Shown: positions 1 to 9,792 of the stretch, piece by piece
Numbering within the stretch: the first letter of the stretch is position 1
How the letters are laid out: each line of letters begins with the position of its first letter
DNA from: Rachicladosporium sp. CCFEE 5018
Taxonomy: Eukaryota; Ascomycota; Dothideomycetes; Cladosporiales; Cladosporiaceae
DNA: 64,000 nt
Direction: 5' to 3'
Assembly (NCBI GenBank): GCA_002077045.2
Contig: KZ111172.1
Location: forward strand, 68,668-132,667
Program-made: the position numbers and the translations under genes
The notes under the pieces: model-generated
The model's input: only the letters and a program-made list of their open reading frames with translations
The model's database searches: none
Told to the model about the DNA's origin: nothing

Positions 1-251
1 GCTGGGTTCAGCGGCGCTGCAATTGCTCGCTGCCATGATGCTGCAAGGAAGGCGACAATGAAGGGATAGCTGTTCGGAAGCGCTATCGAGACAGCTGATT
101 GTGGTGCAACTCCCAGCTTTGCGAGCTTCTGTTGGAATTTGTTGACATCTGAGCCGAGCTGTGCGTAGGAGATCTCGAGCGCGGGAGAGCCTGGGATGAT
201 GATAGCTGTCGAGGAGGAGCTCGAGGGGAACGAGTTGGAGAGGGTGGTCAT
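1..251 (-). CDS. PCS60: Acyl-CoA/oxalyl-CoA synthetase, Pcs60/Fat2-like (N-terminus only)
   Basis: The ATG is at 251-249, and the frame stays open to the window edge, giving about 83 residues. The end of the fragment reads SIALPNSYPFIVAFLAASWQ followed by RAIAAPLNPA, the opening of ANL-superfamily AMP-forming ligases as found in fungal Pcs60/Fat2 peroxisomal CoA synthetases. Family members adenylate a carboxylic acid and transfer it to CoA. The AMP-binding core motifs and any C-terminal peroxisomal signal lie outside the window. The fragment starts with a Ser/Thr-rich stretch and has no obvious signal peptide. Other ANL ligases are possible, but the AAxWQRAIAAPLNPA-type segment favours the Pcs60 group. 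Confidence 0.75.
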   Translation of the reverse strand, partial: MTTLSNSFPSSSSSTAIIIPGSPALEISYAQLGSDVNKFQQKLAKLGVAPQSAVSIALPNSYPFIVAFLAASWQRAIAAPLNP

Positions 252-729
252 GCTGAGTAAGATACAGAACAGATTACAATCGAGAAGGATTTCGAAGGGA
301 AAGTGAATCAGAGGTATGTGAACAAAAAGAAGCACTTACTCTCCCGATCCTATGATAGTTGATCGAAGTGAACCTGATCGCGTATCATCGGAGCCATTGG
401 TGTGCTCGCTTGTGCCGTTCGAGCACGGCATATCGTCATGGCGCAGATTACGGGATCGGCGGTTACTGCGGTACTTGGATGTCATTGTGTCAAGGGACGG
501 GAGTTACTTATTGCAGCATGTTATTGTGGCACACATGTCAACCAAAGCTCGTTGATAGTAGCGAGCTTGACATATAGCTCAACTTTGACGAAGGAAGCAT
601 TGCTCCGAAGCAGTGAAATGCAATTAGTCTACGCTATCAGTGGTATCTTAGTCCCCAACGCCTCGCTCCTCTAGCCCTTTATGGCTCTATTCGTGTATGC
701 AAAGAGTCTATGAATCAAAAGACCAGAGC
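252..729. other. Intergenic region upstream of the CoA synthetase
   Basis: This 478 bp lies between two minus-strand genes, so it holds the synthetase promoter and the 3' flank of the MFS gene. Short open frames here overlap each other on several frames and show no family features. I see no repeat or RNA gene. Confidence 0.5.
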
Positions 730-2674
730 TCATACCTTCGCCGCCTTCTTATCTGCTTTTGCCTGCTTCTTCACCCTCTCCTCCTCTTTTCTCGCGGCTG
801 CGTTCCTCTTCTCGGCCTCAAGTCCAACCTCTTGTACTTGGTGTTCTCTCGTCAACACCTTGCGCCCAATGAACGCTGCGCAGATAATCATCAAGACCGA
901 GAGGGCGCAGTACATTATCCACATCGAGCTCAGGCTCTTCGCGAAGGCTGTTTGCGCAGCCAGCTTCTGTGCAGCAGGCAGCGCGTCCATCAGACCAGCA
1001 TTCGCGGCTGCATCAGCTCCGCCTAGCTGACGCGCGAGTTCGGGACCAAGTTGCTGAACGAGCATGGGCCCTTTCTTCTTCATCTGGTTCTGGAAGACTA
1101 CTTGACCCAGTACGACGCTGATAGATGTCGCAAGGGTGCGCACGAAGTTGAACGTCGCGGTACTTGTGGCAATGTCTCGAGGGTTGATGCCAGCTTGGAG
1201 AGCGACCAACGGTGCCTGGAAGTTAGGTCCAACTCCGACACCGAGAATGAGTTGGAAGATCACGAGCTTTGCCCAGCCGGTGTTGACGCCGAAGTTGATA
1301 AGCAGACCGTAGCCAAGTGTGGTCATGACTGCACCGAAGTAGATAGGCGGAAGGTATTTGCCTGTACCTGCAATGAAGCCTCCTGTAGCTGCTGCTGCTA
1401 GTCCAGTGCCGAGCGCGGAAGGCAGGATGTAGACGCCGGAAAGCAGTGGTTTCGCACCCTTCACGATCTGGAAGTACAAAGGTAGGTAGTAAAACTCTGC
1501 AATGAACACCAGGCCGTGGATGAAGGCGAACATGATTGCTGCACCGTTCGAGCGAGTGGCGAAGACCGAGAATGGAATCAGAGGGTACTTGGCAAACTTC
1601 CACTCGACGAGTAAGAAGAGGCCAGCAAGAAGAAGCCCAAAGATAATTAGGCAGAGCACGATGGCCGATGCCCAGGGATGAGTGACACCTCCGTATTGCA
1701 GTCCGAGCAAGAACATGAGTGTGCCACCGCTAATGGTCAGAGTACCCAGCCAGTCAATGGCCTTGAACCCAGCGAGTATTGGAGTACGTGGAGAATCGAT
1801 CTTCAGGAAGAACAGGACAATGAAGAATGCGATGCCGTCAAGAGGTAGGTTGATGTAGAAGCTGTGTCCATGTCAGTATCATACGGAGTTGATGCACTGA
1901 GATGAACCGACTTACCACCATCTCCAGCTGGCTTCCTGTGTGAAAGCTCCGCCGATCAATGGTCCCAGTGCGCATGCTGCGATGAGATTTAGTCCCCGAT
2001 ACTAGCAATCTGTTTAGAACAATGGACACGTACCAAGCGCCCATACACCCCCGATCATTCCTAGGTACGCTCCGCGAGTGCGCAAGCTGAACATGTCACA
2101 GATGACGATGTCGACCAGCGTGAGAAGACCAGCGCCTCCGATCCCCTGGACCGCTCTTGCAGCAATGAGCATACCAATGCTATTCGCAAGGCCAGCCACA
2201 AGCGAGCCAACCAAGAAGACGACATTGGCAAAGAGAAGAGTCGGCTTGCGACTGAAGATGTCTGCCAATTTGCCCCAAAGAGGTGTCGATGCGGCGCTGG
2301 CAAGCAGGTATGCAGAACCAATCCATGTGTATCCTGAAGACGATTGGAAGTGCTCGCTGATTGCTGGAAGTGCTGTTGCAACGATCGTCGAGTCGAGGGC
2401 GGCGAGGAATGCAGCGAGCTGGATCGTGAAGTTAGCGAATGATGTTGTAGGCTTGTTACAATAGGTTACTTACTGATAGAGCAATCATCACCACCGCAAT
2501 GATATGCTTTGGCTTGTCATCGAAGGCGCCTTTGTCGAGATCCTCATCGCCACTTTCGAGATCTGCATTTGCGTTGACTGGCGCGTCCACTACAGGCGCG
2601 TCTTCAACGCCGCTGGCTTTGCTGCTTGCATCTGTCATCTCGTGCATCGGTGTTGATGCTTCTGTTTCTTTCAT
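730..2674 (-). CDS. MFS drug:H+ antiporter, DHA2 (14-TM) type, four exons
   Basis: The exons on the minus strand are 2674-2474, 2418-2034, 1976-1916 and 1861-730, with introns of 55, 57 and 54 nt that all have GT-AG ends. The joined frame gives about 592 residues. The hydrophilic acidic N-tail is followed by LAAFLAALDSTIVATALPAI (TM1, DHA2 motif D-like) and GKLADIFSRKP (MFS motif A). The next part has AARAVQGIGGAGLLTLV, and after the second splice GPLIGGAF and WRWCFYINLP, which are hallmarks of the DHA2/TRI12-like group. The C-terminus is Lys/Glu/Ala-rich and cytosolic. The family exports drugs, toxins or siderophores by proton antiport at the plasma or vacuolar membrane. The substrate cannot be read from sequence, and there is no biosynthetic cluster next to it. 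The stop sits inside a GTATGA that could act as a donor, so a small extra 3' exon is not excluded. Confidence 0.9.
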
Positions 2675-3521
2675 GATGGGAAGAAGTGAATGGTGTTATT
2701 AGAAAAGGTATTAGGATTGAAACATATCGGAGTCAAGGCACTACATGTAAATGTACATGATGTATGCAATAATGGACGTCCGCCCAAACCACCGTCATGG
2801 ACGTTCAGAGGGCTTGGTATCGATTGCGAGAACCTACACCCGAAACTCCGGCGAGACTAGTCATGCCGTTGCCCGTTGTTTTCGATCTGGCGGTTCATGA
2901 CTTCACCCTTGGCATCGCACGTTCGCGAAAGCTATTCCGTGACCTCTCGTCGCGTCAAATAGCGGTCTGATAGCTCAGATGCCTAGGTTCAACATTCTGA
3001 GAGAGGAAGATCGGGATTGAATGGGGACGGAGCATCGTTCGAGCTCTTCTCCGATCTTAACGCCGGACCGGGAGGATTGTCTGTCGGCACGCATGACTCG
3101 CGCAGTATGATCAAGGCTCTGTGAGACTCACTACGAGATGCCCTGCGCTCTATAGACCGCCCGAATACAATTGGAAGCTGACGTATGCAACCACGAGATT
3201 CTCCTTCCTCGCATTGGGAAGCGTCGATCTGCCCGACCTCCTCGATGTACATGACCGTTGCAGCCCTGCTCTCTACCAGGAACACTTGACGGTACTTCAG
3301 CTCTCGTCGAGCGCATATCAATAAAGTACGGTACATTCAGGCTTCATCGTGAGTATGGTCATCGCTGGATGGGGCATGTGGTGTCTCACAGATGTACTAT
3401 ATGCACAACGGCAGTCGCAGTGCACATCATAGCACCATTGGAACCTTCGACATTTCGGAGAGCGCTTGCAGAGCGGTGGTACCAGAGTCAATACTTCATT
3501 GAATAAGATCATGGTACTTGC
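2675..3521. other. Intergenic region between MFS transporter and ALG11
   Basis: This 847 bp contains the MFS promoter and the ALG11 3' flank. Open frames occur on both strands around 3000-3500 but overlap each other, lack recognisable domains and have no consistent splice structure. I see no repeat or RNA gene. Confidence 0.5.
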
Positions 3522-5216
3522 TCATGATGCCTCCTTGTGTCCTGGTGCCAGGGCAACGAGGTGATCGAGTTGCTCGAGCCATGCATCGCGGAACACTTCT
3601 TCAGAGAACCGCTTCGCGCTCTGCCTGGCCCTGAGCCGCATCGATAGTGCATCCTGAGGCGACAGCTCCAGAGCCCCAGCAAATGCAGCGGAGAATTGCT
3701 CGACAGTAGATGCGTGGAAGCCTGCGATGATGTCAGCAATGTTCACTACAGAACATGATGATCATGGCGCACCTGTCGGCTTGCCATCGACATCGACAAC
3801 GATGTCAGCTTTTGGACCACCGGAGTCGTTGACTACGGAAATCAGGCCAGCAGCTTGATACTCTACGACCCCAATGCCAAAATGCTCGTTCCACATCCCG
3901 TTCACTCCAACGGAACTGGATCTGAGAAAGTCGAGAATCTGAGGCCACTTGGCGTTGACCACGAACTGAACCCGATTCTTGATCTCCTGCGCTTGCAGCC
4001 TCAACTTGTATACTCGCTTCTCATCGTGATCGTCACGAACTGAGCCAACCAGAATGAGCTTCGGCTTGGGCTCCAGGTCAGACAAGTGCTTGTACGACTT
4101 AAGGAACGCACTGAAAGCATCAATGATGACACCATGCATCTTCTCTGGTCGGAATTGGGCGATGTACAGCAGATCTCTCGTGCGTTTCTTCTCACTCTGT
4201 TCGTCCACCTGGATCTTCGCTTCGAGCTCGCCCACAGCGACAGGAGGAAACACAACTTTAATGTCATGCTTCTTGCCCCGTCGCTGCTGCGCAGGGCCCC
4301 AAAGCTGTGAAACATGATTCTGGGTCCAGCTGCTGTTGGTCATAACAACATCCACACTACCGCCGACCCTGCTATACAGCTTGGCAAAGAGCTCCCAGTA
4401 GAGTTGCTTGGCCTTCCCCTTCAAGCCCTTGCCTAGTCCAGCATTGAGCCCCTGAGAACCAACCTCGTCGTGAAGGCTGCTGAGCATATCTGTCGAGATC
4501 GTCGGGTAGTGGACGTAAGCACCGGTGGGTACAGATGGGAACAGCCACTTGCATGTCGCAAGCACGAAAGCATAGCCCATAGTGTCGATGAAGATGTCGG
4601 GTGCGAGCAGAGTGAAGGCATCCCAGGCTAGCAGTATCGAGCCAATTGATTGACCGAGAAGAGTAAAATGGGGCCACGTGCCTGGCAGCACATACTCTCG
4701 TGTGCTGAGGTAGAGAAACGTGACGCGAGCTGGCTTGATGTCGATGTTGAAGCGATTGCGAGCGTTGGCGAGTATTTGCTCCTTCGTGGCTTCGTGGTCC
4801 CCAGTGTAGACTACACAGAGTGCCTGTGGGAACCGTTGCTGGGTAGCCAAGATCGCAGCGAAGAGGACACGTTCGCCACCGCCGCCGGCATTACAGAAAG
4901 GGTGGAAGAAGCCAATGACGCCTAAATAGGAAGCGTCGCTGTGGACTGGGGTCTTTATACCGGGGGTGATGCTCTCCCACCCATCGTCTGAGGACTTCGA
5001 AGAAGCAGTCGTTGCCTTGCCTTCTGCATGAGAGCTTTCGACATCGAAGCGTTCGTCCTGATCAGCGCGTTGCACAAGCAGCTCACGTCGTTGCCTCGTC
5101 TTGCTCCTGATTTGTGCGCCGCATAGTCGGCCAGTGAACTTAATAGCGTATGGGATAAGCCCGATTACTATTGCAGTCCCCACCAGCAACGCTGCAATAT
5201 CATATATCAGCGCCAT
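3522..5216 (-). CDS. ALG11: GDP-Man:Man3GlcNAc2-PP-dolichol alpha-1,2-mannosyltransferase
   Basis: There are two exons, 5216-3773 and 3721-3522, with a 51-nt GT-AG intron. The product is 547 residues, the usual size for fungal ALG11. The N-terminus carries one hydrophobic anchor (about residues 5-25). It is followed by GFFHPFCNAGGGGERVL, the diagnostic ALG11 segment, then VYTGDHEATKEQIL and THE-like GT4 core blocks. The GT-B catalytic EX7E motif is present as EHFGIGVVE, with a GGPKADIVV block after it. ALG11 adds the fourth and fifth mannoses to the dolichol-linked oligosaccharide on the cytosolic face of the ER. The splice joins GKPTG to FHAST in frame, which restores the family C-terminus. 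The protein appears intact. Confidence 0.95.
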
Positions 5217-5529
5217 AACAGAGATGGGCTAAAGTGAGGATGTAAAGAGCAAGTGAGGAACACGATTTCCTCATCTCAACGGCCATGCATGCCACTTCAT
5301 GTCCCAGGCAGCCAACACGAGCTTCGAGTGATGTGGTTTCAACTATTTGCAGCGCTCCACCAAGACATTCGTCACGTTGCGGAATGCGAATCTGCAGGTC
5401 AATCTAAAGTTCGGATCTAAGCGATGCGGCTCTGCGGGGCTCTTCCTTCGAGTCTACTTGAACATTGTATCGTTGTCGTTCCTTAATTACTTCGACCAGC
5501 GTAGCGCTCAACATCTTGAAGACGGCAGC
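5217..5529. promoter_or_regulatory. Shared upstream region of divergent ALG11 and COX18
   Basis: The two genes are transcribed away from each other across about 313 bp. The COX18 frame is open upstream to a non-canonical position near 5347, but that extension is not basic or presequence-like. I treat it as 5' UTR. No specific operator is recognisable. Confidence 0.45.
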
Positions 5530-6627
5530 ATGCAGTTGGTGCTGCGCCCGGTGTTGTGGCGATACCCAGGCGGGCTGCCTTTCTACGGCCATGTCTCGCG
5601 TAGAGGCTTCTCGCAATCCTCCACCCGGAAGAATGCTGTACTGGACGCCGCTGTAGCAGTTCCGACAAGTATGCTGGATGTGCTACACTCCGCAGGTCTC
5701 CCATGGTTTGCCGCAATCCCCATAGCTGCCTTCGCGATCCGTGGTATAGCTATGTATTATGTCACTGGTGTTCCGGCCAGAAAGCGTGCGATCATCCGGG
5801 CTCATCTGGCTCCTCTGATCCAGGCCAGGACTGCGCGTGAGCTGCGACCTATCCATGCGAAGGGCAAGGCCCGAAAAGTGAACCCTTTCGCGTACAGCTT
5901 CGCGTTGTTCACGAAGCCCCTTCAAGTAGCACATCGAACAGCGCGGCCATATGGTGGCGCCTCCTTCACTTGGTCGACTGTGTACAATATTGGAATCTTC
6001 CTTGCATTCACGGAGAGCATCAGACTCAAGTGTGGCACCCGCAATGGCATGCTTAGCTTTCTACTGGCACCTTTCCAAACCTTGCTTAGCAAAGTGGACC
6101 CTGCTCACTTTCCACCGGCCCCGGATGTCATCGCAGAGAAGATTGTCGCCCGCCTCGGGCGTGCGTACGAGCAAGCAGTCGCTACAGGCGGCGATGCCGA
6201 ACAAGTACGATTCTACATACAGCAAGTTCAAGAGAGGATGCCACCGCTCGTCAATTCAGACTCTCCTTACTTCGATGCCAGTACGCTGGTGGAGGGCTTC
6301 TCGTGGTGCCCCAATCTGGCACTCCTTGACCCATACTACATCCTCCCTATGGCCCTGGCTGCGATCGTTCTTGCAAATTTCCGCGTTGGGAATGCGAGGC
6401 GTGGCCCCAGGTGGTTTCGATACTCTGGTCTGACGGCTGCTGCGTTCTTTGGCTACATTGGCTCGTACATGCCAGCTGGCATCGTGCTTTACATGTTCTC
6501 TTCGCAAGCCGCTGCTTTGTGCCAAAATCTGGTTATGAGGCGCGCTATGCCACTACCGCCCACTATTACTAGATGCACGCGAGCTACGAGATCGAAAGCA
6601 AAATCTACAGCCAGCAGAGTGTACTGA
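5530..6627 (+). CDS. COX18: Mitochondrial inner-membrane insertase, Oxa1/Cox18 family
   Basis: I chose the ATG at 5530 because it begins an Arg-rich, acid-free segment (LVLRPVLWRYPG, then VSRRGFSQSS) that looks like a cleavable mitochondrial presequence. The product is 365 residues. The mature part has MLDVLHSAGLPWFAAIPIAA followed by FAIR, the first TM and Arg of the YidC/Oxa1 fold. It then has a basic charged loop and further hydrophobic segments, including YILPMALAAIVLANF and GYIGSYMPAGIVLYMFSSQA. Cox18 exports the C-terminal domain of Cox2 across the inner membrane. The lack of a long basic C-tail separates it from Oxa1. A longer in-frame start near 5347 exists but lacks an ATG and adds no presequence character. 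No intron is needed. Confidence 0.85.
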   Translation: MQLVLRPVLWRYPGGLPFYGHVSRRGFSQSSTRKNAVLDAAVAVPTSMLDVLHSAGLPWFAAIPIAAFAIRGIAMYYVTGVPARKRAIIRAHLAPLIQARTARELRPIHAKGKARKVNPFAYSFALFTKPLQVAHRTARPYGGASFTWSTVYNIGIFLAFTESIRLKCGTRNGMLSFLLAPFQTLLSKVDPAHFPPAPDVIAEKIVARLGRAYEQAVATGGDAEQVRFYIQQVQERMPPLVNSDSPYFDASTLVEGFSWCPNLALLDPYYILPMALAAIVLANFRVGNARRGPRWFRYSGLTAAAFFGYIGSYMPAGIVLYMFSSQAAALCQNLVMRRAMPLPPTITRCTRATRSKAKSTASRVY

Positions 6628-8018
6628 AAGTCCAGACCCAGGGGCTCATAGGAGCACTCAAGCGTCTGTTTGGCCCGCTTTCAACCGATCTGTTGCAGAG
6701 GGCAGTGCGCGCGAGACTGGGACTATCTGAAGCAATGTACACGCTACAATACGTGGCCCAATGTTCCCAGAGGCCTGGAGCGACATTCCCTCTTGCGAGC
6801 GATCCGACCTTCCAGCGCAGGCATGACATGACGTCTGACTGGCGATGGAGGTGGTGGAGCCACGATCTACTGTCTTTCGATGTGGGTCCGAGAGCCTGCA
6901 CCGTTTTTTTTACAACGGTGCCGCCACCTGTAGTGGGCAATAAAGCCAAGCTGCTTCCCAAGCGCCTTCTTGAGTCGCTACCACTCTGCCATGCTGTCGG
7001 TGTTCATGCCCGATTACCTCACTCAAACGCACCAGCGGCGGTATCGTCGATCGCTCTGCTGTCGCTGCCAGATAGCGGTCAGCGCACCCCTACTAGCTTA
7101 GGCGCTCCGCGAAGCTGGAGATCTTCATCTCTTCAGATTCTGGAAGTACTCCGTGCTTCTATGAACATACTCGCCACAGCGGAGCCACCCTACGCGGGGA
7201 AGAAGAGACCGTTTTCTGTGGATTCTGTCAAAACAGCCGATTGATCAACACACAGCAGGCGAACTGTGGTCAAATCGAAGGACCCGAGGACGTCGACCTT
7301 ATGCGCCTCACGTTCTGCATGTTTGATGGCCTATGTACTACACGACTTCACGTATACGGGGAGAACTACTTCCAAGGGGCGCTTGCGAGGTATCAGATAG
7401 CACCGCGTGAGAATATATCATCACAGGAGCTTGCCCGTCTAGCATAGGAATCTCGAGCATGTTGGGAGGACTGTGTAGAAGTTTATGAATATCACAGAAG
7501 CTATTATACCAGGCGTACGAATCATCCGATTCACAGACGCCTCGTAGCCGCCGGTCTTGCCTACGGACCGCCACCGGAGTTGCCCAATCGCCTGTGACCG
7601 GATCCGCAAATGTATCGGGACCGAGTGATGAACGCAGCACGGTAGATGAGTCTTGTGGAAGGGGCATGAACTAGGAGCTCCATGCTGCTGATGGGCGTTT
7701 GTATGCGTCAACATGAACAATCATACACCTGTCCCGGCTGCTTCTCTTTCGAATTTTGAGCGTCCCTGCGCTACCGTAGGCGTAGCTGCACAGCAAAGTC
7801 ACACACTCAACATCGATGGGAGACAGCAGCGACCTGTGTTCATCATTTGTTCACAGAGGGCTCAATCACCACATCATCACATGACTGCCTTCACTCGCGA
7901 CATCCTCACCCGCAGCTGCTTCACTCACTGTCTCTTCACTCGTGGAAATTAATTCTGCGCATGTAACCCAAGCCGGTGTTCCTCACATCGTCTTCACTCC
8001 TACCGTCTTCACTCACAG

Positions 8019-8281
8019 TGATGGACTCAGCTCTCATGGTCCAGGCTATGGTCACTCGCACCAGCTCCACTTCCACCATCTTCACTTACACTATCTTCAC
8101 TCACACCGCCTTCACTCACGTAATGGTCACTCACGCCATCTCCACCCGCAGTCATGGACCTGGCTCTCATAGACCACACTATCGTCCCTCAGCCAACGAA
8201 GGTAAACGTAACGGCCGCAGCTCCTTCTTTCACTCGGGGTGATGGACTAGGCTCTTACGGACCAGGCTCTTGTCCCTCAGA
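8019..8281 (+). repeat. Three diverged copies of a 42-bp unit
   Basis: Related segments occur at 8019-8056, 8151-8192 and 8240-8281. Each begins near TGATGGAC or TCATGGAC, continues through GGCTCTCA-like and GACCAGGCT-like words, and ends near GTCCCTCAG. The second and third copies also share similarity for a further 40 bp or so. The repeats are not kept in one reading frame: the third has a stop where the second is open. They look like a decayed repeat rather than a live repeat protein. Confidence 0.6.
8047..8151 (+). repeat. 15-bp minisatellite, seven diverged units
   Basis: Seven consecutive 15-bp units start at 8047, 8062, 8077, 8092, 8107, 8122 and 8137. The core is close to YATCTTCACTCACAC, with unit-to-unit substitutions but no length change. 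The period is a multiple of three, so two frames translate as five-residue repeats (IFTYT-IFTHT-AFTHV type or HLHLH-YLHSH type). The surrounding frames are not convincing genes. More TTCACTC words upstream (7880-8010) suggest the array was once longer. Confidence 0.75.
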
Positions 8282-8837
8282 CAACGAGACGTTGAACAAC
8301 GGCCTCATCAGCACCATTGGCATTCACATCCTCACTGAGGCCGTCGTCACTGTTTCCGACCTCTCTGTCAAGCCATCAAAGGCACTCGAACTCACGTCGC
8401 TACCCGCGGCCCCATCAGTGCTCGAAGTGATCAAGTAGAGACCGCTCACTGGAGGCTTCCACTACTTCAGATCTCGAAGAATCATTCCGCCATTAACCAA
8501 TGCCTCCACCCACGCAGGTCTTCTCAGCGCCGATGGCCTTGAAGATTGACGGACCTACATAGTCAAGATGCAACGCACGTCAACAACTGCCACGAAGCCG
8601 CATGTAGATCTCAGATACAAGCACCAGCCAATGCGCAAAAGTGGCTAGTCAAGGCACGAACCACAGTGATCAGAACGGCTCCTGGTATACGTTCGCACCG
8701 ATCTGATCGCCTCTTCTTGCACCTACGACACAGTGTCAACCCAGTTTATCAGCCACAACCTCAACGCATTTCAAAGGCGCATCCTCAATCCATTCCTTCC
8801 ATCAACCGACCGCATCGCACCCTAGTCAGTTCCAGCA

Positions 8838-9461
8838 ATGTGCAAGGAACACACCCTCGTCTTCTGGTCCAGCCCCCCAACAGGAACACCGGCGAAATAC
8901 GAGTCGCGTCTCCGACCCCAAGCCGGTGCCCGCCTAGTCTCAGACCACAGCCAAGCAACAGACTCCTTCGTCTTCTACGAGCTCTGCTCCAACAGCGTCC
9001 TCGCAATCCGGCCCACATGCCCAGCATCGCGTATCGTCGATGCAGGCATAGTCGAAGACAAAACCCAGCCCTTCTGCCAGGTAGACGACGAGTGCACGGC
9101 GCGATTGTACGAGTTTCAGACCCGATTTGACGGCCTATTCCGTCGCCAGCAAGCCGATGAACGGGCTGGATCGGCCTCGACAGTGTCGCTTGAGGAGCAG
9201 CGAGCGCACAACATCGAGCTGAGGCAGGCGTGGCGGGATTGGGCAAGTGTGTATGGGAATCACACCGGATGCTTCGAGAGGCGGAACGCGCATTCGATGT
9301 GGCGGCGCCTGATCAGGGCCAGAGCGGTACCACCGGTGGGCGAGCAGCCTGAGAGACTCGGTGTGTATCCGTTTGTCTATGATGAGCCGCAGGTTGGCTT
9401 TGAGAGGGGGTTCCAGAAGTTTGAGACGCGGGGATTGGGGAGTGGGGCGCCGAGACGGTGA
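8838..9461 (+). CDS. Orphan protein, 207 aa, unknown function
   Basis: This single-exon frame starts at an ATG in a CAGCAATG context and ends with TGA at 9459-9461. The product is mixed in charge, with ten or so cysteines concentrated in the first 150 residues. The C-terminal half is Arg/Glu-rich and helical-looking (RFDGLFRRQQADERAGSAS, then EEQRAHNIELRQAWRDWASV). There is no signal peptide or TM segment. I do not recognise a family. The normal amino-acid balance over 207 residues and the clean start support a real gene. The antisense frame of 153 residues in the same stretch is Arg/Gly-rich and is probably a shadow. Confidence 0.55.
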   Translation: MCKEHTLVFWSSPPTGTPAKYESRLRPQAGARLVSDHSQATDSFVFYELCSNSVLAIRPTCPASRIVDAGIVEDKTQPFCQVDDECTARLYEFQTRFDGLFRRQQADERAGSASTVSLEEQRAHNIELRQAWRDWASVYGNHTGCFERRNAHSMWRRLIRARAVPPVGEQPERLGVYPFVYDEPQVGFERGFQKFETRGLGSGAPRR

Positions 9462-9792
9462 GGGTAAATTCAATCGTAGCTCTTAGATCGCAATGCGAGC
9501 GGAGTCGGGCGGGCGTTTGAACAATAGCGTAAATTCTCTGTACGACTTGCATTCTCCGGAATGTCTTGAGCGCTCCTGTGCGATCACAGTTGCCCCCTCC
9601 AACAGCGAATATGTCTTGTGATATGAATGAGAGAGGAATGGAGACTCGAGCCTCTTATGGTTACGGCAATATCGCGAATCACTGTTGCGGCTGCGCATGT
9701 ACTACCACAGGAGACTTGAGGCTATTCTGGAGAAGCGCAGGTACAGCCTTGCATTATCCAGCGGCCTGCGCAAGATAGCGAATCGTACAATC
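9462..9792. other. Intergenic region between convergent genes
   Basis: This 331 bp separates the 3' ends of the orphan gene and the SPF45-like gene. I see no gene, repeat or RNA here. Confidence 0.5.

Larger units (their letters stand above)
6628..8837. other. Gene-poor 2.2 kb stretch with decayed repeats
   Basis: No convincing gene is visible between COX18 and the orphan at 8838. A 223-residue frame overlapping the COX18 end (6573-7244) has no domain and a random-looking composition. Around 7870-8300 the DNA is rich in TTCACTCAC-like words and contains the minisatellite and the 42-bp units listed separately. A short poly-T run sits at about 6904-6911. Confidence 0.55.

Noticed and set aside
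1..2674. Secondary-metabolite cluster formed by the CoA ligase and the MFS transporter
   Set aside because: There is no core synthase or tailoring enzyme nearby, and the following genes (ALG11, COX18) are housekeeping.
6573..7244. 223-codon plus-strand frame after COX18
   Set aside because: It overlaps the COX18 end, has no domain or splice support, and its composition looks like translated spacer.
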